DNA of 64,000 nt from Bradyrhizobium canariense (GTDB lineage Bacteria > Pseudomonadota > Alphaproteobacteria > Rhizobiales > Xanthobacteraceae), in contig NZ_JAFCKJ010000006.1 in NCBI RefSeq assembly GCF_018130465.1, positions 1 to 64,000 on the forward strand, given 5' to 3'. The position numbers were made by a program, and so were the translations under genes. Below are positions 8,730-17,205 of this stretch, one piece after another. Position 1 is the stretch's first letter. Every line of letters starts with the position of its first letter. The notes below the pieces were generated by a model. That model was given only the letters and a program-made list of their open reading frames with translations, made no database searches and was not told where the DNA came from.

Positions 8730-9974
8730 CTACGTCTTCAGAAGCGGTCCGGGGAGTAACAAGCCTGTCGGGAAACCCGGGACGGGAGGAGTCATCCAGC
8801 GCCGCGCCCGTCCGTGTCCGAAGGACTGCACCTTGTTCGATCGCGCCAGCTCTTCGAGGGCCCGTTGCACGGTGCGCGCGCTCGTTCCCAGCGCCAGCGC
8901 GAGCGCCGAGCTCGACCAGGGCTCGCCGTCGGAGAGGAAGGCGAGCACGGTGGCGTGCTTCTCCTCGACGGGTCTTGCCAGCACGAGAACCTGCCGCGTC
9001 TTGCCGGGTGTCTTGCGCGTTGTCTTGCGCGGCGTCAGCGCAAAACCTTGCCGGGTCGCGCTGACATCGGCGAGAGGCTTGAGCTTGGTGCGGAGCCGCC
9101 CGATTTCGACGCGCAGCCGGGCGCGATGCGATTCATCGACGTGCCTTGCCTGAAACGCTCCTGTGATCAACGCTTCCCGCGAGACATCCGCGGGCCAGGC
9201 CTGCGCCAGGATGCGGGCGAGCGCGAACAGCACCGGCCGCCTTCCGAGCGGCACGAGGATGCCGCGCCTGCGAACCGCGTGATGGAACGTGTCCACGACG
9301 AGCGCCTCCGATGTCGCGAGGTCCTCGACCTCCTCGAGCAGCAACGGCCGTTCGTGCCCGCGCGTGATCAGGCGCGCTGCGGGCGTGTCGAGCACGTGGC
9401 TCGTGCTTTCGACCTCGGCCGCAAGCGCAGGAATGCCGGCCTGCCGTGCTGCGCGAGCCGCGCGGCCGAGCGCCGCGCGCGCGTCTTTGGTTCTGAGCCG
9501 CCTGATGGCGATGCCGGCGAGCACGAGCTCGCGGGCGACCTGCGAAGCCGGGTGCAGCGGCGTGGTCTTGATCTCGGCCAGCGTGCGTTCGGCCTCGTCG
9601 AGGCGGCCGACGAGGAGAAGACGGCGCGCCTCGATGTGACCCGCATGGGCGGCGTTGGCGAGGTCACCGTGTCGTTCGAGCGTCGCCCGCGCGGCCGCGA
9701 GCGTCTTGGCCGGCCAATTCAGGTCGCGCGAGACGAGCGCGATCTCGGCTTCCGCCACCACGCATCTTGCGCGTGCGATCGCTTCTTTAGGTCCGAAGGC
9801 GCGTGCGGCGCTGCGCAGCAATGTCTTCGCCTTCGCGAGATCGCCGAGCTGAGCCATCGCGATGCCGCGCAGCGCCAGCGAAGGTGCATCGTTGCGAAGC
9901 GCAACGCGGTTCAGCGCGCCGAGCGGATCGCCGGCTTCGAGCGCGCGGGCCGCGGCCGTGATCAGCGACTCCAT
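8730..9974 (-). CDS. Winged-helix transcriptional regulator with TPR-like N-terminus
   Basis: 414 residues. The N-terminal half (about 1-190) is alanine-rich helical repeat resembling TPR (ALRGIAMAQLGDLAKAKTLLRSAARAFG). The middle (about 215-300) looks like a winged-helix of the OmpR/SARP C-terminal type (ALITGAFQARHVDESHRARLRVEIGRLRTKL). The last 80 residues hold another helix-turn-helix (SSSALALALGTSARTVQRALEELARSNKV). It is transcribed away from the DUF899 gene with 90 bases between the start codons, a layout that suggests it controls that gene and itself. Effector unknown. Confidence 0.65.
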   Translation of the reverse strand: MESLITAAARALEAGDPLGALNRVALRNDAPSLALRGIAMAQLGDLAKAKTLLRSAARAFGPKEAIARARCVVAEAEIALVSRDLNWPAKTLAAARATLERHGDLANAAHAGHIEARRLLLVGRLDEAERTLAEIKTTPLHPASQVARELVLAGIAIRRLRTKDARAALGRAARAARQAGIPALAAEVESTSHVLDTPAARLITRGHERPLLLEEVEDLATSEALVVDTFHHAVRRRGILVPLGRRPVLFALARILAQAWPADVSREALITGAFQARHVDESHRARLRVEIGRLRTKLKPLADVSATRQGFALTPRKTTRKTPGKTRQVLVLARPVEEKHATVLAFLSDGEPWSSSALALALGTSARTVQRALEELARSNKVQSFGHGRARRWMTPPVPGFPTGLLLPGPLLKT

Positions 9975-10064
9975 TCAAATCCCGCCACACTTGTTACTCC
10001 CACCGCGCAACCGCTTGGTGCCAGAAATCGTTGGCAGGACGTCAAGCAAATGCTTTGGAGAGCC

Positions 10065-10859
10065 ATGATGACATCAGCTGAAAACGCAGGAAATAACGGA
10101 CAGGCCGCCATGCAAACACCGCCGGTGGTGTCGCCGCAGGACTGGGAGGCCGCCCGTCAGCAACTGCTCGTGAAGGAAAAGGCGCATACCCGTGCCCGCG
10201 ACGCCCTGGCTGCCGAGCGCCGGCGCATGCCGTGGATGGAAGTCGCCAAAACCTATGCGTTCGAGGGGCCCGGCGGCAAGGTCAGTCTGCACGACCTGTT
10301 CCAGGGCCGGCGGCAGCTGATCGTCTACCGCGCCTTCTTCGAGCCGGGCGTGTTCGGCTGGCCCGATCATGCCTGCCGCGGCTGCTCCATGGTGGCCGAC
10401 CAGGTCGCCCATGTCTCGCACCTGAACGCCCGCGATACCACGCTGGTGTTCGCCTCGCGCGCGCCGCAGGCCGATATCATCCGGCTGAAGCAGCGGATGG
10501 GCTGGACCATGCCATGGGTCACCGTCACCGACAGTTTCGATGCCGATTTCGGCGTCGACGAATGGCACGGGACCAACGTGTTCTTCCGCGACGGGATGCG
10601 CATCTTCCGCACCTACTTCGTCAAGAGCCGCGGCGACGAGCAGATGGGCGGCACCTGGAACTATCTCGACATCACGGCGCTGGGACGGCAGGAGGTCTGG
10701 GAGGATTCGCCGAAAGGCTATCCGCAAACGCCGACCTACAAATGGTGGAACTGGCACGACAGCTACACCGAAGGTGCTGCGCCCGACAAGAAATGGGTCG
10801 AGATCTCGGCGGCCGGCGAGAAGGCTTTTCGCGAGGAGGCGGCGGAAGGCCGTGACTAG
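10065..10859 (+). CDS. DUF899 family thioredoxin-fold protein
   Basis: 264 residues of the DUF899 family, a thioredoxin-like fold whose biochemical role is not settled. A thiol pair is visible (ACRGCSMVADQVAH, C-x2-C) after FQGRRQLIVYRAFFEPGVFGW; the C-terminal part is rich in Trp and aromatic residues (YKWWNWHDSY). ATG at 10065 follows GGAG by 4 bases; the frame is open far upstream only as a shadow of the divergent regulator. The stop codon overlaps the GTG start of the small membrane protein that follows. The divergent regulator at 8730-9974 is the likely controller. Confidence 0.8.
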   Translation: MMTSAENAGNNGQAAMQTPPVVSPQDWEAARQQLLVKEKAHTRARDALAAERRRMPWMEVAKTYAFEGPGGKVSLHDLFQGRRQLIVYRAFFEPGVFGWPDHACRGCSMVADQVAHVSHLNARDTTLVFASRAPQADIIRLKQRMGWTMPWVTVTDSFDADFGVDEWHGTNVFFRDGMRIFRTYFVKSRGDEQMGGTWNYLDITALGRQEVWEDSPKGYPQTPTYKWWNWHDSYTEGAAPDKKWVEISAAGEKAFREEAAEGRD

Positions 10860-11130
10860 TCCCGTCAGCGCAACTGCTGGCGCGAGCCGTAATGGTGTGG
10901 TGGCCGCGCGCCACCTCGCCAGATGGCTGGCCTTAGCGGCGACGCCGACCTTCGCGATCATGGCGGCGTTGACGGCCGTGCTGGATGGCCCGGCGGACAT
11001 GCTGTGTGGCGCCGGACAGGGGGCGATGCTCGGAGGGATGATGCCGATGTATCTGCTGATGAGCGCGTTTCATTCGGCGGCATGGTTGAGGCTGATCTCG
11101 GAGCGGCGGAGCGCGGTCGGCGCGCGGTGA
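10852..11130 (+). CDS. Small membrane protein, translationally coupled to DUF899 gene
   Basis: 92 residues starting from a GTG that overlaps the last codons of the DUF899 gene and has GGAAGG a few bases upstream. Two hydrophobic helices are visible: WLALAATPTFAIMAALTAV, and GAMLGGMMPMYLLMSAFHSAAWL after a short loop with one Cys. It ends in a basic tail. I do not recognise the family. Overlapping start and stop suggest it is made together with the DUF899 protein and could be its membrane partner. Confidence 0.6.
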   Translation: MTSPVSATAGASRNGVVAARHLARWLALAATPTFAIMAALTAVLDGPADMLCGAGQGAMLGGMMPMYLLMSAFHSAAWLRLISERRSAVGAR

Positions 11131-11182
11131 GCATGGATGGCCACGGACGCAGATGAATACGGCTCCGCCTTCAGCGGAGGCG

Positions 11183-11605
11183 TTACTGCGAGTTCGCCGC
11201 CGCCTGCAGATAAGCAACCACCTTCGCCGCTTCCTCCGCCGAGACGCCGCCATAGGGCTGCATCTTGTTGCCGGATACGACCTCGTCCGGCTTGACCATG
11301 AAGCGGGTGAGTTTGTCCTGGTCCCAGACGAAGCCGGCTTCTTTCATCGACGAGGAATAGTTGTAGTCCGGCAGCGCGCCGGCCTTGCGTCCGACGATTT
11401 TATTGAGGTTAGGACCCAGACGATTATCGCCCTCTTTCACGGAGTGGCAGGTTCGACAGGAATTGTTGAAGGCTTGCTGGCCCGAGTCGTTGCTCGCCGG
11501 CTGCTGTGCGAGCGAGGAGGGCGCGGACAGCAGCAGCGTCAGTGCGCCGACGCCAGTGATCGCGCGCAGCCATGTGCCTGGCCGCGTTTGCGGGCGTGAT
11601 TGCAT
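11183..11605 (-). CDS. Class I c-type cytochrome (cytochrome c2/c552-like)
   Basis: 140 residues, a periplasmic electron carrier with one haem. A signal peptide (TWLRAITGVGALTLLLSAP, cleavage near LAQ-QPA) precedes a haem-binding C-x2-C-H motif (NSCRTCHS). The conserved LGPNLNKIVGRKAG segment follows, and the likely axial methionine lies in SGNKMQPYGG. The start ATG at 11605 is chosen because GGAGG lies 5 bases upstream; an ATG four codons earlier would overlap that site. Length fits mitochondrial-type cytochromes c. It stands alone, with an L,D-transpeptidase gene upstream on the same strand behind a terminator. Confidence 0.88.
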   Translation of the reverse strand: MQSRPQTRPGTWLRAITGVGALTLLLSAPSSLAQQPASNDSGQQAFNNSCRTCHSVKEGDNRLGPNLNKIVGRKAGALPDYNYSSSMKEAGFVWDQDKLTRFMVKPDEVVSGNKMQPYGGVSAEEAAKVVAYLQAAANSQ

Positions 11606-11663
11606 TTGCGCCTCCATCGGGGATCGCGCCGCAGCACGCGCGCGCATCGGGATGCCGAGGGCA

Positions 11664-11695
11664 AACGAAAACGGCCCCGGTGGGTTCCGGGGCCG
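11664..11695 (-). terminator. Intrinsic terminator of the L,D-transpeptidase gene
   Basis: On the minus strand a perfect 9-bp stem CGGCCCCGG / CCGGGGCCG with a 6-base loop is followed by TTTTCGTTTG. It sits just after the transpeptidase stop codon, before the cytochrome gene. Confidence 0.75.
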
Positions 11696-11718
11696 CTTGC
11701 GTCACAATGTCCTGCCGC

Positions 11719-12426
11719 TTACCGCGTCGCGGCTCCGAGGTCCGCGCGGCGTTCGGTCATCGGCAGCACGATCACCTTGGTGCCGACGTTGACGCGGGAG
11801 TAGAGGTCGGAGACGTCGTCATTGGTCAGGCGGATGCAGCCGGAGGAGACGTGCTTGCCGATGGTGTCGGGCGCGTTGGTGCCGTGGATGCGGTAGATGG
11901 TGCCGCCGAGATACATGGCGCGGGCGCCGAGCGGGTTGCCGGGACCGCCGGCCATGTGGCGCGGCAGATAGGGCTGGCGGGCGATCATCTCCGGCGGCGG
12001 GGTCCAATCCGGCCACTCGGCCTTCTTGGTCACCGACTGGGTGCCGGACCAGGTGAAGCCGTCGCGACCGACGCCGATGCCGTAGCGCATCGCCTGGCCG
12101 TTGCCGAGCACGAGATAGAGGTACGTGTTGGGTGTATCGATGATGATGGTGCCCGGCGCCTCACGCGTCGCGTAGGAGACCGTCTGGCGGCGGAACCGCG
12201 CGGGCGTTTCGACGGCGTCCTGATCTTCGGACGGCGCGGCCTGATAGGGCGTGGCTTGATAAGGCTGGTATGGCTGCGGCGCTGCGATCGGCGGCAGCGG
12301 CTGGAAGAACGGGAAGAGCTGCACGGGCGCGGCCTTGGCCGGGCCGGCGAATGCGATCGCGGTCACAGCCACTGCGCCAAACGCAACGGCGCGCGAATAG
12401 TTCTTCAACGTGTCCAGATTGATCAT
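11719..12426 (-). CDS. L,D-transpeptidase (YkuD domain)
   Basis: 235 residues, a periplasmic enzyme that forms 3-3 cross-links in peptidoglycan or attaches proteins to it. A signal segment (AVAFGAVAVTAIAFAGPAKA) is followed by a proline/glutamine/tyrosine-rich linker (PQPYQPYQATPYQAAP) and a YkuD domain. The catalytic motif is complete: HGTNAPDTIGKHVSSGCIRL, with His and Cys in place. The start at 12426 has GGGGCG upstream; the longer open frame to 12606 lacks a better site. Rhizobiales rely heavily on L,D-transpeptidases, and many paralogues are usual. Confidence 0.9.
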   Translation of the reverse strand: MINLDTLKNYSRAVAFGAVAVTAIAFAGPAKAAPVQLFPFFQPLPPIAAPQPYQPYQATPYQAAPSEDQDAVETPARFRRQTVSYATREAPGTIIIDTPNTYLYLVLGNGQAMRYGIGVGRDGFTWSGTQSVTKKAEWPDWTPPPEMIARQPYLPRHMAGGPGNPLGARAMYLGGTIYRIHGTNAPDTIGKHVSSGCIRLTNDDVSDLYSRVNVGTKVIVLPMTERRADLGAATR

Positions 12427-12700
12427 TGGTCGCCCCTGTTTGCGCGGTGTTTCTTGGTCACCCCGGCACCGTTGCGGTGCTCTGTTGCCTAAATCACTAA
12501 CGGCAAGAAGTTTCGGGACGTTTGCGCGGAAAACCGAAAACGGTTTCATGGCGGAAAGGATTGTTTCATGACGGTTTCGTGGCTGAGCGGACCCGTTAAC
12601 GAACAAAACAGCGGGCCGACACTTCTATGACGTCACACGCCTGAAATATCCGTGGTTGATGGTCCTAAGCCGAGAATCATCAAACTCTCGGGATTTTCCC

Positions 12701-13753
12701 ATGCGGGTATTAATCGCGACTGACGCCTGGCATCCGCAGGTTAACGGTGTGGTCCGGACGCTGACCTCGCTGGCCGGCGCTGCCAAGGCATTGGATGTCG
12801 AGATCGACTTCCTCACGCCGGACGGCTTTCGGTCGTGGCCGTTGCCCACCTATCCGGGGCTGCGCATTGCACTGCCGAGCGGCAAGGAGATTGCGCGGCG
12901 GATCGAGAGGGCGGCGCCGGAGGCCCTGCACATCGCGACCGAAGGGCCGATCGGCTGGGCGGCGCGGGCCTATTGCCGCCGCAACCGGCTCGCCTTCACC
13001 ACCTCCTACACCACGCGCTTTCCCGAATACGTCTCGGTGCGGACCGGCATTCCGGCTGCTGTCGGCTACGCCGTGCTGCGCCACTTCCACGATGCCGCCG
13101 CGATGACGATGGTGGCGACGCCCTCGCTGCGGCAGGAGCTGTCCGGGCGCGGCTTCAAGCGGCTCGGCTTCTGGACGCGCGGCGTCAACACCGAGCTGTT
13201 CCATCCTGACTCTCCGGCCAAGCTCGATCTGCCCGGGCCGATCTTCATGACGATGGGCCGCGTGGCGGTGGAGAAGAATCTCGAGGCATTCCTCTCGCTC
13301 GACCTGCCCGGCACCAAGGTCGTCGTCGGTGACGGCCCGCAGAAGGCCGCCCTTGAAAAGAAATATCCCGATGCCGTCTTCCTCGGCGAGAAGAAGGGCG
13401 CCGATCTCACCGCGCATCTCGCCGCCGCCGACGTGTTCGTGTTTCCGAGCCTGACCGACACGTTCGGCGTGGTGCAGCTCGAAGCGCTCGCCTGCGGCAC
13501 GCCGGTTGCGGCGTTTCCGGTGACGGGTCCGAAGGACGTCATCGCCGATCATCCGATCGGCGCGATCGACCACGATTTGCGTGCCGCGTGCCTGCGCGCG
13601 CTCACCATGTCGCGCCAGACCTGCCGCAACTTCGCGCTGGAGCGCTCCTGGGAAAACAGCGCGCGCCAGTTCGTCGGCAATCTCACCTCACTTCAGCCCA
13701 GCCGTGCCTTGCGCGCCTCGCCGGTCATGGCGCGGCGGCCGGTGCGCGGTTGA
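12701..13753 (+). CDS. GT4 family glycosyltransferase
   Basis: 350 residues. The N-terminus (MRVLIATDAWHPQVNGVVRT) has the glycine-containing acceptor loop of GT4 enzymes related to alpha-mannosyltransferases (MgtA/PimB) and to glycolipid synthases such as SqdX and rhizobial glucuronosyl-diacylglycerol synthase. The C-terminal donor site reads FPSLTDTFGVVQLEALACGTPVAAF, the E-x7-E motif region. The start at 12701 matches family alignment; a TTG 15 codons upstream is less likely. It is cytoplasmic or peripheral to the membrane. It precedes a PmtA-like methyltransferase by 35 bases, so a lipid acceptor is plausible, but sugar and acceptor are not shown. Confidence 0.75.
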   Translation: MRVLIATDAWHPQVNGVVRTLTSLAGAAKALDVEIDFLTPDGFRSWPLPTYPGLRIALPSGKEIARRIERAAPEALHIATEGPIGWAARAYCRRNRLAFTTSYTTRFPEYVSVRTGIPAAVGYAVLRHFHDAAAMTMVATPSLRQELSGRGFKRLGFWTRGVNTELFHPDSPAKLDLPGPIFMTMGRVAVEKNLEAFLSLDLPGTKVVVGDGPQKAALEKKYPDAVFLGEKKGADLTAHLAAADVFVFPSLTDTFGVVQLEALACGTPVAAFPVTGPKDVIADHPIGAIDHDLRAACLRALTMSRQTCRNFALERSWENSARQFVGNLTSLQPSRALRASPVMARRPVRG

Positions 13754-13788
13754 CCCCAACGTTTTGAACCACAGCGAGAACCTCATCG

Positions 13789-14478
13789 ATGGCTAAGATC
13801 ATGAACCTTGACGGCACCCAGCAACTCGATCTCACCCGTGGCACGGTCGAGCAGGCGTATGACCGCTGGGCGCCGGTCTACGACCTCGTGTTCGGAGGCG
13901 TGTTCGCCAAGGGCCGGCAGGCCGCGATCGCGGCCACCAACAAGATCGGCGGCCGTGTGCTCGAGGTCGGCGTCGGCACCGGCATCTCGCTGCCGCTCTA
14001 CGCGCCGCATCTGCGCATCTTCGGCACCGACATCTCGGAGGCGATGCTCGACAAGGCGCGCCAGCGCGTCACCGAGGGCAAGCTGAACAACGTCGAAGGC
14101 CTCGCGGTGATGGATGCCGAGAAGCTCGAATTCCCCGACAACTCCTTCGACGTCGTGATGGCGCAATACGTCGTCACGGCCGTGCCGAATCCGGAAGTCG
14201 CGCTGGACGAATTCGCCCGCGTGCTGCGCCCGGGCGGCGAGCTGATCATCCTCACCCGCGTCAGCGCCGATACCGGCATGCGCCGCTTCATCGAGCAGAA
14301 GCTCCAGCCGGTGGTGCGTCCGCTCGGTTTCCGCACCGCCGAGTTCGCCTGGTCGCGTTACGCCAAGTGGCTGGCCGGTGCCAACGGCATCGAGCTCGCC
14401 GAGCGCCGCCTGATTCCGCCGCTCGGTCATTTCTCGCTGGTGCGCTTCCGCAAGATCGACGTCGCCAAAGCGGCTTGA
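13789..14478 (+). CDS. SAM-dependent methyltransferase, PmtA-like (Rhodobacter-type PE N-methyltransferase)
   Basis: 229 residues, class I methyltransferase. The order AYDRWAPVYDLVFGGVF, VLEVGVGTGISLPLY (SAM motif I), FGTDISEAMLDKAR and LRPGGELIILTRV follows the Rhodobacter-type phosphatidylethanolamine N-methyltransferases more closely than the Sinorhizobium type. Bradyrhizobium is known to carry several Pmt enzymes. Methylation of PE to mono-, di- or tri-methyl derivatives (PC) is therefore the best guess, acting at the inner membrane. It lies 35 bases after the glycosyltransferase gene, and a phosphatidylserine decarboxylase, which makes PE, is 2.7 kb downstream. A general small-molecule methyltransferase is the alternative. 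Confidence 0.7.
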   Translation: MAKIMNLDGTQQLDLTRGTVEQAYDRWAPVYDLVFGGVFAKGRQAAIAATNKIGGRVLEVGVGTGISLPLYAPHLRIFGTDISEAMLDKARQRVTEGKLNNVEGLAVMDAEKLEFPDNSFDVVMAQYVVTAVPNPEVALDEFARVLRPGGELIILTRVSADTGMRRFIEQKLQPVVRPLGFRTAEFAWSRYAKWLAGANGIELAERRLIPPLGHFSLVRFRKIDVAKAA

Positions 14479-14603
14479 TCCAAGTCTACGCGTCGCGTGC
14501 GTCATCGCGCCGCTGCACGTCGTCACATGACAAAATGATGATGTCACACGGCGTACACCGAATCCCTGTAAATCCTGAACCCGAAAGCATTTTGGGGGAG
14601 AGC

Positions 14604-15263
14604 ATGATCAAGAACTATCTCGAACAGCTGCGGATCCAGCGCTGGGACGACCATCGCTACTATCACCACAGCCGCATCAACCAGAGCCTGCACTTCGTCA
14701 GCGCGCTGAGCTTTCTCTTCGCCTATGTCTGGCTGTTCGTCGATCCCGTGATCTCCGCGCTGGTGGGCTGGCTGGTCTCGATGACCTCGCGCCAGGCTGG
14801 TCACTTCTTCTTCGAGCCGCACGGCTACGACCACGTCAACCAGGCGACGCACGAGCACAAGGAAGAGATCAAGGTCGGCTACAATCTTCAGCGCAAGGTG
14901 GTGCTGATGTCGATCTGGGCGCTGTCGCCGGTGGTGCTGTTGGTCGATCCCACGCTGTTCGGACTGTTCACGCCCTGGGCGGGCGCGACCGACTTCATGC
15001 GGCAGGTCGCCAAGATCTGGCTCGTGGTCGGCGGCGGCGGTCTCCTGTTCCGCACGGTGCACCTGTTCTTCATCCGCGACGTCGAGACCGGCCTCGTCTG
15101 GATGACGAAGATCCTGACCGACCCCTTCCACGACCTGATGCTCTACCGCAATGCGCCGCTGGCGCTGATGCGCGGCGAGCTGATGGACCCCGGCCTGCAC
15201 CTCAACCCCGAGCACACGCTGGGCCTGATCGGCGAGCCCACGCTCGAAGAGCAGCACGCCTGA
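14604..15263 (+). CDS. DUF962/Mpo1-like multi-spanning membrane protein
   Basis: 219 residues with about four hydrophobic segments (LHFVSALSFLFAYVWLF, ISALVGWLVSM, LMSIWALSPVVLLV, IWLVVGGGGLLF). Histidines are arranged as in DUF962/Mpo1 2-hydroxy-fatty-acid dioxygenases: HHSRINQSLHFV near the start and RQAGHFFFEPHGYDH later, possible iron ligands. The match is by pattern only. GGGGGAG just before the ATG fixes the start. The gene lies between the PmtA-like methyltransferase and a long aminotransferase, which fits a lipid role. Confidence 0.5.
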   Translation: MIKNYLEQLRIQRWDDHRYYHHSRINQSLHFVSALSFLFAYVWLFVDPVISALVGWLVSMTSRQAGHFFFEPHGYDHVNQATHEHKEEIKVGYNLQRKVVLMSIWALSPVVLLVDPTLFGLFTPWAGATDFMRQVAKIWLVVGGGGLLFRTVHLFFIRDVETGLVWMTKILTDPFHDLMLYRNAPLALMRGELMDPGLHLNPEHTLGLIGEPTLEEQHA

Positions 15264-15304
15264 GCGCGCCGTTCTCACCAAGGCCTCCGATGTCTGATGG
15301 TTGC

Positions 15305-15480
15305 GTCATGCCCGGGCTCGTCCCGGGCATCCACGTCTTGGGGGCATTTTCGCCTCTCCCCGCGTGCGGGGAAGTGAGATCGCGCGACGCCGCAAACACC
15401 GTCATTCCGGGATGGTCCGAAGGACCAGACCCGGAATCTCGAGGTTCCGGGTTCGGCTCTTCGAGCCGCCCCGGAACGAC
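15305..15480. repeat. Palindromic repeats (family C and a short GC-rich hairpin)
   Basis: The left part has CCCGGGCTCGTCCCGGG and CTCCCCGCGTGCGGGGA hairpins. The right part (from about 15400) is a family C unit starting GTCATTCCGGG and ending CCCCGGAACGAC, with an inner stem CTCGAGGTTCCGGG. The other family C unit in the window is at 61270-61348. No gene lies in this gap. Confidence 0.65.
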
Positions 15481-15505
15481 TGTGGTTTGGAGCGGAGAAT
15501 CGACC

Positions 15506-17170
15506 TCAGCGCCCGAAGCGCTTGGCGAGCATCTCTTTCAGGATCTGCCGCTTGATGGTCTTGTTGGTGAGGACGCCATCGTGCCACCAGAAGCCGTCGG
15601 CCTTCATCTTCTCGGCCGCGCGGACGAAACGCTCGGCGACCTCAGTGAAATCGGCGTCGGTGTAGTTCAGGCTGAAGATCAGCCGGCCGGTCCCGACCCA
15701 GCTCAAGGACAGGCCCTCGGCGCGCAGGTAATATTGCAGCATCCAGTTGTAGCGGGACGGGGTGGTGTATTTCACCGTCCAGATCGACGAGAAGTTTGCG
15801 AACCGCACCGGCAGGTCGGCTCCCTCCATCATCTGGTTGAGCTTTTGCGCGCGGCCGTTCCAGGTGGCGTCCAGCCCGTCATAGATGGCACGGAAGTTCG
15901 GGCTGGCGAGCCGGCTCAGAAACTCGTCCATTGCCGTCATCACGTAGGGATGCGAGTTGAAGGTGCCGCGGGCGAAGCAGATGTCGGCGGGACGGTCGTC
16001 GCGGAAGCGGCGCATCAGCTCCTTCTTCCCGCAGACGACGCCCACCGGCAGGCCGCCGGCGAGGCTCTTGCCGTAGGTCACCATGTCGGCCTTGACGCCA
16101 AAATATTCCTGGGCGCCGCCGGCGGCGAGGCGAAAGCCGACGAAGACCTCGTCGAAGATCAGCACGATGCCGCGCTCGGTACAGACCTCGCGCAGCTTCT
16201 TCAGCCATTCGGTATAGGCCGCGCGGTCGAAATTGCCGCCGCGGGAGCTGTCGACCAGCGAGGAATCGCCGGGCGCGTTGCCGTTCGGATGCAAGCCCTG
16301 GAGCGGATTGACCAGCACGCAGGCAATGTCCTTGCGCGTGCGCAGCACATGCAGCGTCTTCTCCGACATCTCGGCGAGGGTGTAGGTCTCGTGCGCGGGA
16401 ATCGGATTGCCGACGCCGGGCTGCACGTCGCCCCACCAGCCGTGATAGGCCCCCGCAAAGCGGACGAGATGCGTGCACTTGGTGTGGTAGCGCGCCAGCC
16501 GCACCGCCTGCATCACGGCCTCGGTGCCGGACATGTGGAACGAGACTTCGTCGAGGCCCGAGATCTGGCAGAGCCGCTGCACGTTCTCGAGGATGACGGG
16601 ATGGTAGGGGCCGAGCACCGGTCCGAGCGCGTGTGCGCGCTTCTCGGAGCCCTCGATGCACTCCTTGTAGAAGTCGTTGCCGAAGATGTTGACGCCGTAG
16701 GACCCGGTGAGGTCGTAGGAGGTGTTGCCGTCGACATCAGTGACGGTGACGCCGCTCGACGAGTCCAAGAAGGTCGAGGTGCCCAGATGCTCGCGGACCA
16801 GACGCGAGAACTGGAACGGCACGCGGTAGGTCTCGGTGAAGTGCAGGTCGGAGATCTTTTCCGCCGCTTCCTTCGTCATCGCGCGGCCCTTGGGGTAGCG
16901 CTCGGCGTAGAGGCTGGCGAGGCGGAAGAAGGCGTCCTTGCGCTGGGCCGCGATGTCCGCTGGCGCACCGTCGCATGCAAAGTACTGATCACCCTCGAAC
17001 TCGTAGAACGGGAGCAGCTTTGCTACCCGACGCGACATCTTGGAGTGCCCCGCGAGCGAGCGGTGCTTGGCGCGGGACAATGCGAGCCGCGCCTTGATCT
17101 TCGGGAAGGCGGCGGCAGCGGACGCTGCGGCGGCCACGGAAAATGAGAGAATCGGGAGTGTCGTTTCCAT
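15506..17170 (-). CDS. Class III PLP-dependent aminotransferase with N-terminal hydrophobic extension
   Basis: 554 residues, longer than the ~430 of glutamate-1-semialdehyde aminomutase-like enzymes. The fold-type I core is clear: FHMSGTEAVMQAVRLARYHT, AGAYHGWWGD, IFDEVFVGFRLAAGG, and the PLP lysine in TYGKSLAGGLPVGVVCG. The first ~120 residues are extra: a hydrophobic start (LPILSFSVAAAASAAAAFP) that may anchor or export it, then a charged region before the DLTGSYGVNIFGNDF core start. It is divergent from psd with only 35 bases between start codons, so the two promoters must overlap the genes. Substrate unknown; an amino-lipid or lipid precursor is possible given its neighbours. Confidence 0.75.
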   Translation of the reverse strand: METTLPILSFSVAAAASAAAAFPKIKARLALSRAKHRSLAGHSKMSRRVAKLLPFYEFEGDQYFACDGAPADIAAQRKDAFFRLASLYAERYPKGRAMTKEAAEKISDLHFTETYRVPFQFSRLVREHLGTSTFLDSSSGVTVTDVDGNTSYDLTGSYGVNIFGNDFYKECIEGSEKRAHALGPVLGPYHPVILENVQRLCQISGLDEVSFHMSGTEAVMQAVRLARYHTKCTHLVRFAGAYHGWWGDVQPGVGNPIPAHETYTLAEMSEKTLHVLRTRKDIACVLVNPLQGLHPNGNAPGDSSLVDSSRGGNFDRAAYTEWLKKLREVCTERGIVLIFDEVFVGFRLAAGGAQEYFGVKADMVTYGKSLAGGLPVGVVCGKKELMRRFRDDRPADICFARGTFNSHPYVMTAMDEFLSRLASPNFRAIYDGLDATWNGRAQKLNQMMEGADLPVRFANFSSIWTVKYTTPSRYNWMLQYYLRAEGLSLSWVGTGRLIFSLNYTDADFTEVAERFVRAAEKMKADGFWWHDGVLTNKTIKRQILKEMLAKRFGR

Positions 17171-17205
17171 GACAACAAGCGCTAATACTGCGAGCTGACA
17201 GATTC

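Noticed and set aside
8814-10859. Apparent 681-residue fusion ending in DUF899
   Set aside because: The upstream part is the antisense of the winged-helix regulator; a clear ATG with GGAG starts DUF899 at 10065.
15290-17146. 618-codon plus-strand frame opposite the aminotransferase
   Set aside because: Antisense shadow of a well-supported aminotransferase gene; its start lies in a repeat and it has no recognisable domain.
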